NCBI GenBank assembly: GCA_048213135.1
Contig: PS015761.1
Coordinates: 1 to 23,781, forward strand
Direction of reading: 5' to 3'
Length of the DNA stretch: 23,781 bases
Origin: Reclinomonas americana ATCC 50394
Lineage: Eukaryota; Jakobida; Jakobea; Jakobida
Shown: in pieces, positions 1 to 8,464 of the stretch
How the letters are laid out: each line of letters begins with the position of its first letter
How positions within the stretch are numbered: the stretch's first letter is position 1
Translations under genes and position numbers: made by a program
Notes under the pieces: model-generated
Databases searched by the model: none
What the model was told of the DNA's origin: nothing
The model's input: only the letters and a program-made list of their open reading frames with translations

Positions 1-2
1 TT

Positions 3-110
3 CCTTCCGCGCTCCTTCCCGTTGCCGGCGTGCCTGATGGCTTCGTGGTGCCGGTCGATTTCCCACGACTAGTCGCTGAAACGCGTATCGTCAAATGGTT
101 TGACCATTGA
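3..110 (+). CDS. Possible 3' end of an upstream gene (35 codons)
   Basis: An open frame enters from the left edge and stops with TGA at 108-110. The visible residues are hydrophobic and proline-rich, ending in KWFDH. I do not recognise the protein. If real, its stop codon lies inside the palindromic operator at 94-108. It may equally be a chance open frame of only 35 codons in GC-rich DNA. Confidence 0.25.
   Translation, partial: PSALLPVAGVPDGFVVPVDFPRLVAETRIVKWFDH
94..108. promoter_or_regulatory. FadR/GntR-type operator, site A (perfect 6-3-6 palindrome)
   Basis: AATGGT-TTG-ACCATT is a perfect inverted repeat. It contains the TNGTNNNACNA pattern known for FadR-subfamily GntR regulators. 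A TTGACC at 100-105, 16 bases ahead of TAGCGT at 122-127, gives a plausible -35/-10 pair for the gene at 192, so the operator would cover the -35 element. The 23 bases around it (88-110) recur identically at 4276-4298 (site B). Confidence 0.7.
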
Positions 111-191
111 CCGCATCGTGCTAGCGTCGTCGCAACAAAACCGGCCGGGCTTCGCTCCGAGTTCGGGGAAAACCAAAATGGGAGAGGAACG

Positions 192-1412
192 ATGACCATC
201 GAGACTGGCCGCGCCTGGCCAACCTTATCGTCGGCCGCCATGTTGGCCGCAGGGTTCATTGCTGGCCCAACGGGGGCGTCGGCTCAGGAGCCATTCAAGA
301 TCGGATCGCTCAGCGACATGTCCGGCATCGTCGTCGATCTGTCCGGTCCGGGCACCGTCGTCGCCATGCAGCTGGCGGCCGAAGATTTCGGCGGGAAGGT
401 GCTGGGCCGCCCGATCCAAATTCTCAGCGCCGACCATCTTAACAAGCCGGACGTCGGCATCGCTGCGGCGCGCAAATGGTATGACGAAGGGGTCAGCGCG
501 ATCTTCGACGTCGGGATCACTTCGGTCGCGCTCGGCGTGCAGCAGCTCACGCGCGACAAGAACAAGATCGCGATCTATCTGAGTTCGGCTTCGAGCGACC
601 TGACCGGCAAGGCCTGCAGTCCCTTCGGCGTCCACTGGACGTACAACAACTACAGTCAGGCGCTGGGCGTCACGAAGTACTATCTCGATGCCGGAAAGAA
701 GAACTGGTACTTCATGACGGTCGACTATGCCTATGGCCACAACGTCCAGCGCGATACGACCGGCATGGTCGAGGCGGGTCAGGGCAAAATCATAGGCTCG
801 GCCCGGCATGCCTTCGACAACAAGGACTTTTCTTCGGACCTCTTGAAGGCCCAGGGGTCCGGCGCCAACGTGATCGCCCTCGCGACCACGACGGGGCATG
901 TGGCGAGCATCGTCAAGCAGGCCGACGAGTTCGGCATTCGGCCGAAACAGGAAATGGCTGCCCTCAGCCTGACCCTTCACGACGTCAAGGGCATGGGGCT
1001 TCAGACGGCGCAGGGGCTGGTGGTGACTGCGCCCTTCTATTGGGATCAGAGCGAAGAGACACGCGCTTTCGCCCAGCGCTACAAGGCCCGCTTCGGCAAG
1101 ATGCCGAACATGGTCCAGGCCAGCGCCTATGGCGCCGTGATGCACTACCTCAAAGCGGTCCAGGCTGTCGGCGCGGACGACACGGCCAAGGTTGCCGCCA
1201 AGATGAAGGACACGCCGATCAACGACTTCATGACCCGGAACGGACGCATTCGGGAGGATGGCCGCGTAATCCGGGACATGTACGTCTTCCGGGTGAAGGC
1301 CCCATCGGCGTCGAAGAGCGAGTGGGATCTCTACGAGCTGGTCTCGACGATCCCTGGCGAAGAGGCTTTCCAGAAGGCAGATGCCGCCGCCTGCCCGCTG
1401 GTCAAGGGCTGA
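192..1412 (+). CDS. ABC transporter substrate-binding protein, branched-chain amino acid type (Peripla_BP_6 fold)
   Basis: This is a predicted periplasmic binding protein of 406 aa that captures a solute for an ABC importer. The N-terminus is a signal peptide with a likely cleavage after ASA (residue 31), and the mature protein opens with FKIGSLSDMSG, typical of the LivJ/LivK-like superfamily. The start is supported by a purine-rich AGAGGA a few bases upstream. It is the first gene of a unit followed by a reductase (41 bases on) and a GntR regulator. The protein is clearly paralogous to the one at 17002-18222: the length is the same and well over half the residues match by eye. No permease or ATPase gene lies in the window, so it must work with components encoded elsewhere. 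Many relatives in Bradyrhizobium and Bosea accompany aromatic or organic acid catabolism. The ligand is unknown. Confidence 0.88.
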   Translation: MTIETGRAWPTLSSAAMLAAGFIAGPTGASAQEPFKIGSLSDMSGIVVDLSGPGTVVAMQLAAEDFGGKVLGRPIQILSADHLNKPDVGIAAARKWYDEGVSAIFDVGITSVALGVQQLTRDKNKIAIYLSSASSDLTGKACSPFGVHWTYNNYSQALGVTKYYLDAGKKNWYFMTVDYAYGHNVQRDTTGMVEAGQGKIIGSARHAFDNKDFSSDLLKAQGSGANVIALATTTGHVASIVKQADEFGIRPKQEMAALSLTLHDVKGMGLQTAQGLVVTAPFYWDQSEETRAFAQRYKARFGKMPNMVQASAYGAVMHYLKAVQAVGADDTAKVAAKMKDTPINDFMTRNGRIREDGRVIRDMYVFRVKAPSASKSEWDLYELVSTIPGEEAFQKADAAACPLVKG

Positions 1413-1452
1413 CGGTCGTGGATCCGGCCTCGATGCAAGATGGAGACAGTTG

Positions 1453-2472
1453 ATGACGAATCGGCAGTGGCTGCTGGCGTCCTATCCGCAAGGCCCGGCT
1501 TCGCTGGAGACCTGGACGCTGCAGGACGCGCCCATGCCCGAACCTGGTCCTGGGCAGATCCTGGTGCGTACGCGGTGGCTGTCGCTCGATCCCTACATGC
1601 GCGGCCGCATCAGCCCAGCGGGCAACTATACGAAAGGCGTCGGCGTCGGCGAGGTCATGCAGGGCGGGGGCGTCGGAGAAGTCGTCGCCTCTCGTCATCC
1701 CGACTGGAAGGCCGGGGATCTCGCCGAAGCCATGACCTTCGGCTGGCGTGAGTTCGCCGTGCTGACGCCGGACATGCCTGGCTCCGCGAAGGTCAATCGT
1801 GTCGATCCCGATCTGGCTCCGCCGCAGGCGACGCTGTCCTGGCTCGGCATGACGGGGCTGACGGCTTACGTCGGGGTATTGGAGATCGGACGCCCACGCC
1901 CAGGCGATACCATGGTCGTCTCGGCGGCGTCGGGAGCGGTCGGGCAGATCGCCGGTCAGATCGGCAAGCTCTGCGGCGCGCGAGTGATCGCCATCGCCGG
2001 TTCCGACGACAAGCTCGACTGGTGTCGGAAGATCGGATTCGACGAGACCATCAATTACAAGACGACCAACGACCTCGCTGGGGCACTCGCCAGCTTGGCT
2101 CCGGGCGGCGTCAACGTCTTTTTCGACAACACCGGAGGCCCGATCCACGACGCGGTGATGCGCAACCTCGCAGTCGCCGCGCGGGTGGTGATCTGCGGCC
2201 GGATCGCCCTCGCGGACAATTTCGAGCAGGACGACATCGGGTTGCGCGCCTCCTCGCGCCTGATCGTCACGCGCGCCATGGTCCAAGGCCTCGTCGTGTT
2301 CGATTGGTGGCACAAGCGCGATGAGGCCTTCGCCCGGTTGGCTGCCTGGCACCGCAGCGGGCAGCTGACGACGAGGGAGGACATCCTCGATGGTTTCGAG
2401 CGTGTGCCGGAAGCCTTCTTGCGGATGATGAGCGGACAGAACTTCGGCAAGCAATTGGTGAGACTTGCATAG
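1453..2472 (+). CDS. NADP-dependent oxidoreductase, zinc-free MDR family (CurA/YncB, leukotriene B4 dehydrogenase-like)
   Basis: This is a 339 aa cytosolic medium-chain dehydrogenase/reductase without zinc ligands, of the group that reduces alpha,beta-unsaturated ketones or aldehydes with NADPH. Visible family marks are LSLDPYMRGR (residues 43-52) and the nucleotide-binding segment SAASGAVGQIAGQ (157-169). The length is normal for the family. I chose the ATG at 1453 because GGAG lies seven bases before it and the protein then begins as relatives do; an in-frame ATG at 1381 would overlap the preceding gene. It lies between the binding protein and the regulator in the same unit. A role in saturating an enone intermediate of the cluster's substrate is inference. 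A quinone oxidoreductase annotation is also possible. Confidence 0.87.
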   Translation: MTNRQWLLASYPQGPASLETWTLQDAPMPEPGPGQILVRTRWLSLDPYMRGRISPAGNYTKGVGVGEVMQGGGVGEVVASRHPDWKAGDLAEAMTFGWREFAVLTPDMPGSAKVNRVDPDLAPPQATLSWLGMTGLTAYVGVLEIGRPRPGDTMVVSAASGAVGQIAGQIGKLCGARVIAIAGSDDKLDWCRKIGFDETINYKTTNDLAGALASLAPGGVNVFFDNTGGPIHDAVMRNLAVAARVVICGRIALADNFEQDDIGLRASSRLIVTRAMVQGLVVFDWWHKRDEAFARLAAWHRSGQLTTREDILDGFERVPEAFLRMMSGQNFGKQLVRLA

Positions 2473-2505
2473 CGAATGCAATCGGCCGAACGCTTGCGCT
2501 TGATT

Positions 2506-2528
2506 TGCTCGGACCATTGGTTCAATGG
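2506..2528. promoter_or_regulatory. Possible degenerate autoregulatory operator in front of gntR (site E)
   Basis: The right half ACCATT (2515-2520) of the cluster operator is kept, but the left half is poor (TTTGCT). Overlapping it, CCATTG-GTT-CAATGG (2514-2528) is a perfect 6-3-6 inverted repeat with the half-sites turned the other way round. It lies 30 bases before the regulator start, where autoregulation would act. This site is weaker than sites A-D. Confidence 0.4.
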
Positions 2529-2558
2529 GGACGAGCAGAGGCCAGCGCTGAGGAGACC

Positions 2559-3308
2559 ATGAGCGATACGGAACGCTCTTCCGAGCCCGTCGTCGGGCGG
2601 ATTTCGGTACAAAAATCATACGAAGTGCTCGCGGATCGCTTGCGCGAAACGATCCTCGCTGGGTCGTTGGCCGTAGGCTCGCGCCTGCCGACGGAGCGCG
2701 AGCTCGTCTCGCAGACCGGGCTGAGCCGTGGGTCGGTCCGCGAGGCCTTGCGCAAGCTGGAGGTCGAGGGTCTCGTCAAGACGCGGTTGGGGCGCCTGGG
2801 CGGCATCATCGTCAGCCGTCCGGGCAACGATGCGATGGCCCATTTCGTGAAGCAGTTCGTCAGGGGCCGGCGCCTGTCGTTGCGAACCTTGCAGGAGGCG
2901 CGCGAGACCCTTGAGCCGCATCTTGCACAGATGGCGGCAGAGCGGCGAACGGCTGACGACCTCGCTGTTCTTCGCCAGCTCAATGCAGAATTGGAAGGAG
3001 CTCTCGGCGACGGGGAGCAGTTTGCCGCCGTCAATATCGACTGGCACAACGCGATCGCTACCGCGGCGCGCAACGACCTGCTGTCTGCCTTCCTCTACTC
3101 GATTTCCTATGATGTCGCGGTTTCGACGATCAGAGCGGAATACGACACGCTTGAAACGCGGCAAGCCGTCGTCGACATCCATACGCGCATTCTTGCAGCA
3201 ATCGAGGCCGGAGACGGCGCTGCAGCCTATCGCCGTATGCAGCGCCACATGCAGGCGACACGAGCCAAGACCAAGGCCCACGAGGACGAGGACCTTCAGT
3301 CAGAATAG
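2559..3308 (+). CDS. FadR-subfamily GntR transcriptional regulator (wHTH + FCD domain)
   Basis: This 249 aa regulator has an N-terminal winged helix (about residues 19-86), including RLPTERELVSQTGLSRGSVR and EALRKLEVEGLV, and a C-terminal helical FCD domain (about 108-235). FCD domains bind small organic acids and often a metal. His163, His208 and His230 sit at the usual metal-ligand places. The aspartate four residues before the first His is Asn159 here, with Asp161 nearby. The ATG at 2559 has GAGGAG just upstream. It is the last gene of its unit and the only GntR protein in the window, so it is the natural candidate to bind the AATGGT-N3-ACCATT sites at 94, 4282, 12100 and 16922. The sign of control (probably repression) and the effector are inferred or unknown. 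Confidence 0.9.
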   Translation: MSDTERSSEPVVGRISVQKSYEVLADRLRETILAGSLAVGSRLPTERELVSQTGLSRGSVREALRKLEVEGLVKTRLGRLGGIIVSRPGNDAMAHFVKQFVRGRRLSLRTLQEARETLEPHLAQMAAERRTADDLAVLRQLNAELEGALGDGEQFAAVNIDWHNAIATAARNDLLSAFLYSISYDVAVSTIRAEYDTLETRQAVVDIHTRILAAIEAGDGAAAYRRMQRHMQATRAKTKAHEDEDLQSE

Positions 3309-3309
3309 A

Positions 3310-3345
3310 CGGCCGGCCGCCTTGCTCTAAACAAGTCGCCGGCCG
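3310..3345. terminator. Hairpin between convergent gntR and the CitE-like gene
   Basis: CGGCCGGC (3310-3317) pairs with GCCGGCCG (3338-3345), and an inner CTTG/CAAG pair (3321-3324 with 3332-3335) extends the stem. It lies in the 53-base space between two convergent genes and so could end transcription from both sides. There is no clear T-run. Confidence 0.5.
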
Positions 3346-3361
3346 CTCGACGACAATCCGC

Positions 3362-4228
3362 TTATTCGGCCGCCGCCACGATCCGGCGCGCGAGCTTGAG
3401 ATGGGGAATGTCGTACATCTTGCCGTCGATGCCGATAGTCCCGATTCCCGGCTGAGCTTCGAAGGCGGCGACGACGCGCCTGGCCTGGGTGAGGTCGTCG
3501 GCCGAGGGCGAGAAGCAGCGGTTGATCGTCTCGACCTGATCGGGGTGGATCGCGATCCTGCCGGTGAAGCCGTCCTGCTGCGATGCCCGGCAACTCTCCT
3601 CGAGACCCGCCGGGTTCTTGAAGTCGGCATAGAGCGTGTCGATGCGCGCGACATCTGCTGCGGACGCAGCGAAGAGGCACATCGAGCGGACGATGCGGTA
3701 GGTCTGCGTCCAGTCGCCGTCGCTCTGCTTGTTCGTGGCTGAGCCGATGACCGCCCCGAGGTCTTCCGCGCCCCATGTCATCGCGGCCAGCCGCTCATGC
3801 GCCGGCGCGTAGCTGCCGAGATTGAACATGGCGGCGGGTGTTTCGGTCGCGACCACGATGATCTTGACGGCTCCCCGCGTCATGCCGCTGCGGGTCTCGA
3901 AGGCGTCCAGATAATGCCCGATCCGCTCGATATCGGCGGCGCCGTTCGCCTTGGGCACCATGATGCCGTCGAGGCCCGGCCTTACGACCGCCGACAGATC
4001 GTCGAGCGTCAGCCCCGTGTCGAGCGCGTTGACGCGGACCCACAGCGACCATTCGCGCGACACCCCCGACGAGATCAGGTCGGCGAGCATGGTGCGGGCC
4101 AATGTCTTGCGATCGGGGGCAACTGAGTCCTCGAGGTCGAGGATCAGCGCGTCTGCGCCGCTATTCTGTGCCTTGGCGAATTTGCGTTCGCTGTCTGCCG
4201 GCACGAACAACATGGACCTTAGTTTCAT
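3362..4228 (-). CDS. CoA-ester lyase of the CitE / HpcH-HpaI family (malyl-CoA or citramalyl-CoA lyase-like)
   Basis: This is a 288 aa TIM-barrel lyase that cleaves or forms a C-C bond in a hydroxyacyl-CoA, for example citramalyl-CoA to acetyl-CoA plus pyruvate. Family marks are LFVPADSERKFAKA near the N-terminus, ALILDLEDSV (27-36), WVRVN (63-67), the metal-binding glutamate in VVATETP (Glu129) and GAEDLG (Asp156). The C-terminal segment AIHPDQV is also typical. A GGGA ribosome-binding sequence precedes the ATG at 4228. The gene diverges from the Baeyer-Villiger gene across operator site B, so the two are probably co-regulated. With the CaiB-type transferase (7076) and MaoC hydratase (12177) it makes a transferase-hydratase-lyase trio. 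The exact CoA substrate cannot be assigned from sequence. Confidence 0.87.
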   Translation of the reverse strand: MKLRSMLFVPADSERKFAKAQNSGADALILDLEDSVAPDRKTLARTMLADLISSGVSREWSLWVRVNALDTGLTLDDLSAVVRPGLDGIMVPKANGAADIERIGHYLDAFETRSGMTRGAVKIIVVATETPAAMFNLGSYAPAHERLAAMTWGAEDLGAVIGSATNKQSDGDWTQTYRIVRSMCLFAASAADVARIDTLYADFKNPAGLEESCRASQQDGFTGRIAIHPDQVETINRCFSPSADDLTQARRVVAAFEAQPGIGTIGIDGKMYDIPHLKLARRIVAAAE

Positions 4229-4281
4229 TGTTTCGCTCCCTTTGATGATGGAGGACTAATGCCAATTGGGGGCAATCGTCA

Positions 4282-4296
4282 AATGGTTTGACCATT
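4282..4296. promoter_or_regulatory. FadR/GntR-type operator, site B (perfect), divergent promoter region
   Basis: AATGGT-TTG-ACCATT is identical to site A, and the identity extends over 23 bases (4276-4298). On the + strand TTGACC (4288-4293) is 17 bases before TACCGT (4311-4316), a plausible promoter for the monooxygenase. On the - strand TTGACG (complement of 4277-4282) could serve the lyase gene. The operator overlaps both -35 candidates. Confidence 0.72.
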
Positions 4297-4360
4297 GGGC
4301 GAAATCGACCTACCGTCTCCCGCAATGGCGCGAGAAGCGCAGTGAGAACGGGAAACGGAC

Positions 4361-6016
4361 ATGGAGCAGCGGCAGCGCAAAGCGCGGTCTAGCGCCGAGA
4401 TTTTGGACGTAGTCGTCGTGGGAGCCGGCTTCGCCGGCCTCTACATGCTGCACAAGCTCAGGACGCTGGGCTTCTCGGCGAAGGTTTTCGAAGCTGCCGA
4501 CGATGTCGGCGGCACCTGGTACTGGAACCGGTATCCGGGAGCGCGCTGTGACGTCGAAAGCGTCCAGTACTCCTATTCCTTCGATGCAGCGTTGGAACAA
4601 GAATGGCGCTGGAGCGAGCGTTTCGCGACCCAGCCGGAAATCCTGCGCTATATCAACCACGTCGCGGACCGCTTCGACCTGCGTCGTGACGTCGTCCTGA
4701 ACGCGCGGATCGAGGCCGCAGAATTCGATGAGACATCGGCCCAATGGACGCTGACGACGGCGGATGGCGTCGCAATCGAGGCCCGTTTCTGCGTCATGGC
4801 CACCGGTTGTCTGTCGGCGTCCCGCCTGCCGGCGATCGAGGGTCTTGACCGCTTCACCGGCGAAGTCCTGCACACCGCCCTATGGCCGCGCGAACCGGTC
4901 GATTTTACTGGCAAGCGCGTCGGCGTCATCGGGACCGGATCGTCGGGCATCCAGGCGATCCCGCTGATCGCGGCGGAGGCAAGCCACCTCACGGTCTTCC
5001 AGCGCACGCCGAACTTCAGCGTGCCGGCGCGCAACTGGGACATGACCGACGATTATGAAAGGTCTTGGAAGGACGACTATCCCGCTTTGCGGAAGCGCGC
5101 GCGCGAAACGACCTGGTCCGGCACGCTCTACGAGTTCAGCGACAAGGGCGCGATGGAGGTCGACGAGGCCACGCGCCAGAGCGAGTACGAGCGGCGCTGG
5201 CAGAAGGGCGGCGCCAACTTCATGCACGCCTTCAACGATCTTCTGCTCAACGAACCGTCCAACCGGACCGCTGCGGATTTCGTGCGCGGAAAGATCCGCC
5301 AGATCGTCCAGGATCCCAGGACTGCCGAGGCGCTGCTGCCGTTTGACCACCCGCTGGCGGCCAAACGCATCTGCGTCGATACCGACTATTATGCGACCTA
5401 CAACCGCGACAATGTCGATCTGGTCGATGTCCGCAGGGAGCCGATCGAGGCAATCACGCCCGAGGGGCTCCGTACCGGCGAGCGTGAGCATGTCTTCGAC
5501 ACGCTGGTCTTCGCGACCGGCTTCGACGCGATGACCGGGGCTTTGAACGCGATCGACATTCGCGGGCGGGAGGGCCATCGCCTTTCCGACGAATGGAGAG
5601 ACGGGCCGAGAAGCTATCTCGGCCTGATGGTCGCGGGCTTTCCCAACCTGTTCACGGTAACCGGCCCGGGAAGCCCTTCCGTCCTCAGCAACATGATCGT
5701 CTCGATCGAGCAGCATGTCGACTGGATCTCGGAATGCCTCGGCCACCTCCGCGAGACGGGACTCGATCTGATCGAAGCCGAGACGACAGCGCAGACGGAA
5801 TGGGGACAAGAGGTCAACGCTGCGGCCGAGCGCACGCTCTATCCTCGGGCTGGCTCCTGGTACATGGGCGCCAACATCCCGGGCAAGGCGCGAATGTTCA
5901 TGCCCTATGTCGGAGGCTTGGGAAATTATCGCCGGATCTGCGCCGAGATCGCGGCTGACGGGTACCGCGGGTTCCGCCTGCAAAGGATCCCAAGCGCGGC
6001 CGCAATGTCGGCTTGA
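4361..6016 (+). CDS. Flavin-dependent Baeyer-Villiger monooxygenase (cyclohexanone monooxygenase-like)
   Basis: This 551 aa enzyme uses FAD and NADPH to insert one oxygen atom next to a carbonyl, turning ketones into esters or lactones. An FAD-binding Rossmann motif GAGFAG is at residues 21-26. The Baeyer-Villiger fingerprint FxGxxxHTxxWP is present as FTGEVLHTALWP (165-176). A second nucleotide-binding motif GTGSSG is at 191-196. DVGGTWYWNRYPGARCD near residue 50 is also typical, and the length fits cyclohexanone monooxygenases. The gene starts 65 bases after operator B and is followed 31 bases later by a TctC-type gene and then a CoA-transferase. No ester or lactone hydrolase is nearby. The substrate could be a cyclic, terpenoid or linear ketone. 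The family is secure, the substrate is not. Confidence 0.93.
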   Translation: MEQRQRKARSSAEILDVVVVGAGFAGLYMLHKLRTLGFSAKVFEAADDVGGTWYWNRYPGARCDVESVQYSYSFDAALEQEWRWSERFATQPEILRYINHVADRFDLRRDVVLNARIEAAEFDETSAQWTLTTADGVAIEARFCVMATGCLSASRLPAIEGLDRFTGEVLHTALWPREPVDFTGKRVGVIGTGSSGIQAIPLIAAEASHLTVFQRTPNFSVPARNWDMTDDYERSWKDDYPALRKRARETTWSGTLYEFSDKGAMEVDEATRQSEYERRWQKGGANFMHAFNDLLLNEPSNRTAADFVRGKIRQIVQDPRTAEALLPFDHPLAAKRICVDTDYYATYNRDNVDLVDVRREPIEAITPEGLRTGEREHVFDTLVFATGFDAMTGALNAIDIRGREGHRLSDEWRDGPRSYLGLMVAGFPNLFTVTGPGSPSVLSNMIVSIEQHVDWISECLGHLRETGLDLIEAETTAQTEWGQEVNAAAERTLYPRAGSWYMGANIPGKARMFMPYVGGLGNYRRICAEIAADGYRGFRLQRIPSAAAMSA

Positions 6017-6047
6017 GGGCGAATCGCAGAAACGGGGAGGATCTAAA

Positions 6048-7022
6048 ATGAACAAGACTGCGATGAATCTGCTCGTCGTCGCGCTGCTGTCGGCAGCATC
6101 GCCTGTCGTCGCCACCGCCGGAGCAGAGGACTACCCTACTCGACCGGTTACAATCATTGTGCCCTTCCCGGCCGGCAGTGCGACCGACTCAGTCGCGCGG
6201 AAGGTGAGCGAAGGTTTGCAACGGCATCTCGGGCAGGGCTTCATCATCGAGAACAAGGCCGGCGCGGACGGCATCATCGCCAGCCGGCAGGTCGCCGGCT
6301 CGGCGCCTGACGGCTACACTCTGCTCATCACCACCAACACGACGCACTCGGCCAATCCGAGCATCTATCGCCAGCTCCCCTACGATCCGAAGAGGGATTT
6401 CACGCCCATCGGCGGGATCATTCGCATCCCGTTCATGCTCGCTGTTCGTCCTGGCTTCCCGGCAAGGGATTTCTCAAGCTTCGTCAAAGCGGCGAAGGAA
6501 GCCAATCCGCCATTGTCTTACGGCAGTGGAAACACCGGCGGGCGGGCCTCGGGCGAGTTGCTCAAGGCGCGCCTCGGCTTCGACATGACGCATGTGCCGT
6601 ATCGCGGTTCGCCTCAGGCTATGACCGATCTGATCGGCGGCCGGATCGACGTGTTCTTCCCCGATCCAGCCAGCGCGCTCGGCATGATCCAGGAAAAGAA
6701 GTTCGACGTGCTGGCGGTGACCGGCCCGAAACGCGTGCCGACGCTGCCCGATATTCCGACCTTGATGGAGCTCGGCGTGCCGGACTTCAACATCGTCGCG
6801 TGGGTTGCTGCCTTTGCGCCCGCGAAAACGCCGCAGCCAATCGTCGCGCGCCTGAACGAGGCCTTGAACACTCTGCTGCGGGAGCCGGACATGATCGCCT
6901 TCGTGAATCAAATCGGATCGGAAATCCTATCGACGACTCCAGCAGAGCTCGGAGCCTATGTCGACGAGGACGCAGCGCGATGGGTTCATCTCGTCGAGAT
7001 CGCGAAAATCGAGAAGAAGTAA
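6048..7022 (+). CDS. Tripartite tricarboxylate transporter substrate-binding protein (TctC/Bug family)
   Basis: This is a periplasmic solute-binding protein of 324 aa. A cleavable signal peptide (roughly the first 25 residues, ending near VATAGA) precedes YPTRPVTIIVPFPAGSATD, the hallmark opening of Bug proteins. The later segment HVPYRGSPQAMTDLIGGRIDVFF is equally typical. I chose the ATG at 6048 because GGGGAGGA stands a few bases upstream and the signal peptide follows directly. It sits between the Baeyer-Villiger monooxygenase and the CoA-transferase in one unit. No TctA or TctB membrane genes are present, which is common for the many orphan Bug proteins in this group. The ligand is probably a carboxylate or a small polar acid linked to the pathway (inference). 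Confidence 0.92.
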   Translation: MNKTAMNLLVVALLSAASPVVATAGAEDYPTRPVTIIVPFPAGSATDSVARKVSEGLQRHLGQGFIIENKAGADGIIASRQVAGSAPDGYTLLITTNTTHSANPSIYRQLPYDPKRDFTPIGGIIRIPFMLAVRPGFPARDFSSFVKAAKEANPPLSYGSGNTGGRASGELLKARLGFDMTHVPYRGSPQAMTDLIGGRIDVFFPDPASALGMIQEKKFDVLAVTGPKRVPTLPDIPTLMELGVPDFNIVAWVAAFAPAKTPQPIVARLNEALNTLLREPDMIAFVNQIGSEILSTTPAELGAYVDEDAARWVHLVEIAKIEKK

Positions 7023-7075
7023 GGTCCCTCGGCGTCGCCGCTCGCGGCGCGCCCCGGACTGCGATGGAGGAATAT

Positions 7076-8266
7076 GTGACCAAGCCACTGACGGGCGTGC
7101 GCGTCCTTGATCTGACGAAGGTCCTCGCAGGCCCTCTCTGCACGCAGTATCTCGGGGAAATGGGGGCCGAGATCATTAAGGTCGAGCCCGTGCAGCTCGG
7201 TGACGAGACGCGCGGCTGGCCGCCTTTCCGTGCGCCTGGGCTCGGCGCCGTGTACATGAGCGTCAACCGCAACAAGCGGAGCATTGCGCTCGATCTCAAG
7301 ACCGAGCGCGGCAAGGCGATCGTGCATCGCCTCGCGAAAACAGCCGATGTCGCGATCGAAAGCTTCGGGACCGGAGTGGCCGAAAGGCTCGGAATCGATG
7401 CGGAGACGCTACGGGCGATCAACCCGCGCCTGATCCATTGCAGCATCTCGGGCTTCGGCCGCGAAGGGCCGTTGCGCGCGGCTCCCGGATACGACGTGAT
7501 CCTGCAGGCCTTCTGTGGCGTCATGGCGCTGACCGGCGAGGAGGGAGGCAGCTATATCCGCAGCCCGATATCGCCGATCGATCAGATGACTGGCATGCAC
7601 GCCCTTACCGGCATCCTGGCGAAGCTCTACGAGAGGCAGAATGGCGGGGCAGGCGGCACCGTCAACGTGTCGCTCTACGATACCGCCATGGGACTGATGG
7701 CCTACAATCTTCAGAGCTTCTGGGAGCGCGGGGTCCAGCCGAAGAAATGCGGCTCCAGCCACGAGTCGCTCTGTCCTTACCAAGCGCTTGAAGCAGCGGA
7801 CGGCCCGATCATGATCGGCGTCGCAAACGATAATCTATGGAGAAAATTCTGCGCCGCCGCGGGACTTGATCAACTCGCAGACGATCCGGAGTTCCGAACC
7901 AACGCGGACCGCGTCAGAAATCGCGCCAGGACGCTTGAAATCGTTCAGGCCGCTCTCCTCACCAATACGGCGGCGCACTGGTACGAGGTGCTCTCCAAAG
8001 CCGGAATTCCGTGCTCGCCAATTAATTCGATCCAGCAATTGCTTGATCACCCTCATACGCAGGCAACGGGAATGGTCATGACGTATGATCGGCCCGGGGT
8101 TGGCGACCTGCACGGGATTGCGCAGCCCGTTCGGTTCGATGGTCGAGTGGCTGAGCCCGGCTTGCCTCCACCCAATCATGGCGAGCACACCGACGAGATT
8201 CTCGCTGAGCTGGGACTAACGCCAGGCGAGTTGGAATCTCTGGCGGCAGGTGAGGCCGCCGCATAG
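7076..8266 (+). CDS. Family III CoA-transferase (CaiB/BaiF type)
   Basis: This 396 aa enzyme moves CoA between carboxylic acids. The N-terminal fingerprint GVRVLDLTKVLAGP and then GAEIIKVEPV are characteristic. The predicted catalytic aspartate lies in PIDQMTG. I prefer the GTG at 7076 because GGAGG (7066-7070) is five bases before it; the in-frame ATG at 7064 would have no such signal. With the GTG start the aspartate is residue 169, the number known for formyl-CoA transferase, whose catalytic residue is Asp169. The gene is last in the unit with the monooxygenase and TctC protein. It probably activates an acid product of the pathway, with the donor CoA ester unknown. A mesaconyl- or itaconate-type transferase is possible given the CitE and MaoC neighbours. 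Confidence 0.9.
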   Translation: MTKPLTGVRVLDLTKVLAGPLCTQYLGEMGAEIIKVEPVQLGDETRGWPPFRAPGLGAVYMSVNRNKRSIALDLKTERGKAIVHRLAKTADVAIESFGTGVAERLGIDAETLRAINPRLIHCSISGFGREGPLRAAPGYDVILQAFCGVMALTGEEGGSYIRSPISPIDQMTGMHALTGILAKLYERQNGGAGGTVNVSLYDTAMGLMAYNLQSFWERGVQPKKCGSSHESLCPYQALEAADGPIMIGVANDNLWRKFCAAAGLDQLADDPEFRTNADRVRNRARTLEIVQAALLTNTAAHWYEVLSKAGIPCSPINSIQQLLDHPHTQATGMVMTYDRPGVGDLHGIAQPVRFDGRVAEPGLPPPNHGEHTDEILAELGLTPGELESLAAGEAAA

Positions 8267-8270
8267 CGAA

Positions 8271-8334
8271 GACCGCGGTCTCAGTTCTATACCGCGGTCA
8301 CCCGCCGCGTCCCCACCGCCCCATTTGGCGGTGG
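8271..8334. terminator. Two tandem hairpins after the CoA-transferase gene
   Basis: Stem 1 is GACCGCGGT (8271-8279) with ACCGCGGTC (8291-8299) around an 11-base loop. Stem 2 is CCACCGCC (8313-8320) with GGCGGTGG (8327-8334) around a 6-base loop. They begin five bases after the stop codon of the CoA-transferase and lie between convergent genes. There is no long T-run, so the termination mechanism is uncertain. Confidence 0.5.
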
Positions 8335-8419
8335 CGTTGGGCAGTTCGAGCATCGTTCGGTATCGAGATTGTCTTGCAAGGATAGGCCAAGCCAAAGTGC
8401 GCAGCCCTATTTGATGTGG

Positions 8420-8459
8420 CCTGGTCGCGTTCGGCGACGCAGTCGCCTGATGGACCAGG
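8420..8459 (-). terminator. Nested hairpin just downstream of the lysozyme-like lipoprotein gene
   Basis: CCTGGTC (8420-8426) pairs with GACCAGG (8453-8459), enclosing a second stem GGCGAC (8433-8438) with GTCGCC (8442-8447). It lies six bases beyond the stop codon of the minus-strand gene ending at 8465. No T-run is seen, so this is a candidate only. The remaining bases of the 8267-8464 spacer show nothing else I can support. Confidence 0.4.
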
Positions 8460-8464
8460 AGGAT

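Noticed and set aside
1402-2619. Long minus-strand frame opposite the MDR reductase
   Set aside because: Same reason: antisense to a clear gene, with no recognisable domain and a low-complexity Arg/Asp/His-rich product.
4880-6115. Long open frame on the minus strand (over 400 codons) opposite the Baeyer-Villiger gene
   Set aside because: It is a shadow frame of a GC-rich gene. The plus-strand frame carries all family motifs and the minus frame has none.
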